Both the position numbers and the translations under genes were made by a program. A stretch of 54,475 bases of DNA, taken from the NCBI RefSeq assembly GCF_028765545.1, contig NZ_JARACP010000022.1:1-54475 (forward strand), written 5' to 3'. Shown here piece after piece: positions 52,417 through 54,475 of this stretch. The DNA is from Aliivibrio sp. S4MY1. Its GTDB lineage: Bacteria > Pseudomonadota > Gammaproteobacteria > Enterobacterales > Vibrionaceae. The notes under the pieces were generated by a model that was not told where the DNA came from, searched no databases, and worked only from the letters and a program-made list of their open reading frames with translations. The stretch's first letter is position 1, and every line of letters starts with the position of its first letter.

Positions 52417-53850
52417 TAATGCCAGTCAGTTAAGCTGGCTGGCATTTTTTCTATTTATTGCATATTTCTTGGGTTTCAGTTTCACCCAACGAGGATAACT
52501 TCTATCTTCTCTTCGAGGTGGTAGGATAAACATGGATATCTGTTGTAGTAATACTTCATAGTGTTTAGGTACTTTCCCTGGACTCCTTAAAGGCAAAGCT
52601 GCAAAGTATTGAGTCACAGCAATGACACTACTCGTAAAGCTTAATTGATTTGGCCAGACGCTATCTAATTTACTCGCAGCCTTTGTCATAACCTGCCTTA
52701 TAAGGTTGTAAGCTAGCAAAATGCCCCACAGTTCCTGCCTGACCATATCAGGCCGCTTACTTCGTAATGTATATTCGTTATCAAGCAAGGTTTGCTTCAT
52801 TTCACGATAGCCTAATTCAATTTCCCAACGATAGCGATAGAGCTCTGCGATGTCTTCACCAGGGAAGCGCAACCCATCGCGCATTGATGTAAGCACCTGA
52901 TACTTCTTCCCTTTAATCATTTTCGATACTAACCTTGCTTCGATTACCTCAGGGAGGTCACTGAACTTCTTTCTGGCCTGAGGAGTTGTTTTGATAGCAA
53001 CGATAGCGTCACTCTGGCTGTATTTATGATACGATTTCATATTGGAAGTCTTTTCTCACAGGGAGCATCCAATGCCTTTCTTGGCCTACTTTGTTCCAGC
53101 AGTTAAGTAGCCCTAGGGAGTAATATCCTTTGTCAAAAATAGTAAGCGAATGATCTGGAGTTTGTTCAATTAGCTCTTCTTCAAGCCGCATTTCGCTGGT
53201 TCGATAATCAGAGAATGCACTATCGATTAGCTGATGACTCGTAAGCTCCATCAAGCAAACCATGCGTATTTTAGGGTAAATATTCTCAGATGAATTATTA
53301 CGTTGTGCTTTAAATTCTTGATGGTTTTCAGAAGTATCTTGCGCTCGCCAAAAAACACCATCGACAAATAAAAGATTTAGTCCACACCAAGTTTCGAAGT
53401 TAGAAGATTGATAGCTATGCGCTGCCATCTTCTTAAATACTTACTTTACGCCTTCTTCGCCTAGTCTCTGTCTCGCTTGAACAATAGCACTTGTACAACA
53501 AAGCGTTGTTTGTCTGGAAGGACAATATCGAGTTGATTAGCGATATCCCAAACAGATTGCTGTCGGAAAAGGCTCATACCTACAACGGACCAAAGTACAG
53601 CTTCCAAAGGTAATCACCTCCTTCTAACTGTTGCTACACCGGCTTGTTCGAAGCCTTGCTGAATCAACTCAGGGCTAAGAATCTCAGAATATCTATCAAA
53701 GTGATGAAAGGTATTACATGATCGAAAAGTACTCGCAAGTTGGTTTTCTAAAGACATAAAAAATCCTATATTAGTTTCCTAATATCGGATTTTGAAGCAT
53801 TTTGAGGATCGGTCAAATGATCTCAAAAATTTCTTAACTGATCGGCATTA
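52417..53850 (-). mobile_element. IS4-family insertion sequence, 1434 bp
   Basis: Terminal repeats TAATGCCAGTCAGTTAAG (52417-52434) and, inverted, TAATGCCGATCAGTTAAG (53833-53850), with two mismatches in 18. The transposase stop lies inside the left end. No obvious target duplication flanks it, consistent with later rearrangement. Confidence 0.8.
52426..53757 (-). pseudogene. IS4-family transposase with four lesions
   Basis: Starting MSLENQLASTFRSCNTFHHF at 53757, the reading frame meets a TGA within RRR-stop-LPLEAVLWSV, a frameshift near FVV/SAIVQARQRL, a TAA within GVK-stop-VFKKM, and a second frameshift near 53030 (FQYEIVS). Past these, LYRYRWEIELGYREMKQTLL is the catalytic E-region of IS4 transposases and LLAYNLIRQVMTK follows. 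Catalytic Asp regions are present ([21 protein letters not shown]). The element can only move if helped by a related transposase. Confidence 0.85.
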
Positions 53851-53903
53851 TGCCTATTGGCGACCTTTACAATACTTAATTACAGATAACAGCAAAATCA
53901 TGG

Positions 53904-54092
53904 TTATTCATCAAAACCTTCTGAAGAACCACCATAAATATCAGCTAATGATTTCCTTTTTTTATCAAAAACAGTCATCACTTTCATATTTTGAATTACT
54001 TTTTCATGCTCAATAGCTGACTGTAAAAAAATAGGTTCAGAAAGAGCTTTTTGTCGAAGTTCATTAACTCTAGCTATTGTGTCTATAAGCAT
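53904..54092 (-). CDS. small hypothetical protein
   Basis: A 62-residue protein from MLIDTIARVNELRQKALSEP, with GGGAGGTG directly upstream of this ATG, a strong site; the longer frame to 54128 is not needed. Mostly helical and charged, ending DIYGGSSEGFDE. Second in a minus-strand pair with the gene at 54148. An antitoxin-like size, but no toxin partner was recognised. Confidence 0.5.
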   Translation of the reverse strand: MLIDTIARVNELRQKALSEPIFLQSAIEHEKVIQNMKVMTVFDKKRKSLADIYGGSSEGFDE

Positions 54093-54147
54093 AAACACCT
54101 CCCAATAATGTAAAATCAACTCTACCAACAGTGTGTTAAATTAATGC

Positions 54148-54273
54148 TCAAATCATTACATCTTTTTTTGGATTATTGGGTTGCTGTGTAATCGCAAAAT
54201 CCATTTTACTTTTTAATTCCTCCCTTTGTTCTTTCTGTAATTTCCTCTTACGGAGGATTTTTATTATTTTCAT
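54148..54273 (-). CDS. possible small basic protein
   Basis: A 41-residue frame, MKIIKILRKRKLQKEQREEL and ending PKKDVMI. Highly basic helical N-terminus. Ribosome binding site is weak (GGTTGGTTAAG). It lies just upstream of the gene at 53904 on the same strand. Low certainty. Confidence 0.3.
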   Translation of the reverse strand: MKIIKILRKRKLQKEQREELKSKMDFAITQQPNNPKKDVMI

Positions 54274-54390
54274 TCTTAACCAACCAATATCACTATGTTG
54301 ATAACAATCATAATTGAATAATAAAATAAAAACTGTGATACACGATAATTACTCTATAACCTATCTTTTAAACTATGTCGCTTTTATATA

Positions 54391-54418
54391 GTGACATTAG
54401 GGTCTGCCTTAATGTCAC
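54391..54418. repeat. 28-bp imperfect palindrome matching the recombinase site
   Basis: GTGACATTAGGGT and GCCTTAATGTCAC arms meet head to head, the same length and arm sequence as the perfect palindrome at 552. Here the site is uninterrupted; compare the split version at 45606/46755. Confidence 0.75.
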
Positions 54419-54475
54419 ATGACAATGAAGTTATGACTCATTTTAGCGATATTTGAATTAAAACGTGATTCAAGC
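54404..54475. repeat. ~75-110-bp dispersed repeat, copy C (cut by window end)
   Basis: CTGCCTTAATGTCACATGAC through TTATGACTCATTTTAGCGA to TTGAATTAAAACGTGAT. It is immediately right of the palindrome centre at 54391-54418. The window ends 10 bases after the conserved part. Confidence 0.8.

Noticed and set aside
53792-54016. Plus-strand frame across the IS4 right end
   Set aside because: It overlaps the IS terminal repeat and the better supported minus-strand gene at 53904.
1-54475. tRNA or rRNA genes
   Set aside because: None recognised; the boxA match at 8360 is not followed by any rRNA sequence.
1-54475. Closed circular replicon
   Set aside because: The first and last bases are compatible with a join, but no terminal overlap is visible, so circularity cannot be claimed.

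Overview
The window looks like most or all of a conjugative plasmid (or plasmid-like element) of a marine Vibrionaceae host, most likely Aliivibrio/Vibrio. This rests on the moderately AT-rich coding sequence, Vibrio-type accessory families (DUF2913- and DUF2541-like proteins, a GlyGly-CTERM protease), and a complete set of replication, partition, mobilization and conjugation functions with no chromosomal housekeeping genes. All identifications were made by eye from sequence motifs; no database was searched. I cannot tell whether the two window ends join into a circle.

Layout. 1-1.3 kb: a frameshifted recX-like remnant, a small Cys-rich protein and a serine recombinase behind a perfect 28-bp palindrome. 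1.4-3.8 kb: a membrane/winged-helix protein and a ParA plus ribbon-helix-helix partition locus carrying two striking arrays of perfect 8-bp tandem repeats. 3.9-7 kb: small accessory genes, a likely oriV (AT-rich tract, DnaA boxes) and a RepA-like initiator. 7.4-8.9 kb: a self-cleaving-type S24 repressor divergent from small regulatory or relaxosome genes, followed by a boxA-plus-hairpin leader. 9.2-31.8 kb: one long transfer region in which a VirB-type type IV secretion system (virB3, virB2, virB4, virB5, virB6, virB8, virB9, virB10) runs straight into a type IVB pilus cluster (pilL, a TcpQ-like lipoprotein, pilN, pilO, pilP, pilQ, pilR, two prepilins, pilV). After a secreted protease and small cargo genes it ends with virB1-, trbM- and virB11-like genes. 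31.9-35.2 kb: unknown genes plus an H-NS-like protein and a shortened H-NS-like partner. 35.2-41.8 kb: a gene-free, hairpin-rich stretch (oriT candidate), a VirD4/MobB-like coupling protein, an unknown gene, a MOB_C-type relaxase and topoisomerase III. 42.1-44.3 kb: a minus-strand anti-restriction island (KlcA/ArdB-like, ArdC-like, small Cys-rich protein).

44.9-54.5 kb is a decaying mosaic. It holds a DUF5677-like gene apparently inserted into a palindromic site, a chemoreceptor broken by a 5-bp duplication, a Tn3-family transposase with three lesions, an ISAs1-family fragment and an IS4-family element with intact ends but a multiply broken transposase. Three copies of an unexplained ~75-110-bp repeat are also present.

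How it works together: the relaxase MobC, the coupling protein and the H-NS/repressor layer would feed DNA to the VirB channel. The type IVB pilus probably stabilizes mating in liquid, ArdC/KlcA protect incoming DNA, and ParA/RHH with RepA maintain the plasmid. The most interesting points are the boxA/nut-like leader before the ~18-kb transfer operon, the H-NS plus truncated H-NS pair, the palindrome split by a cargo gene, and the partition repeat arrays.
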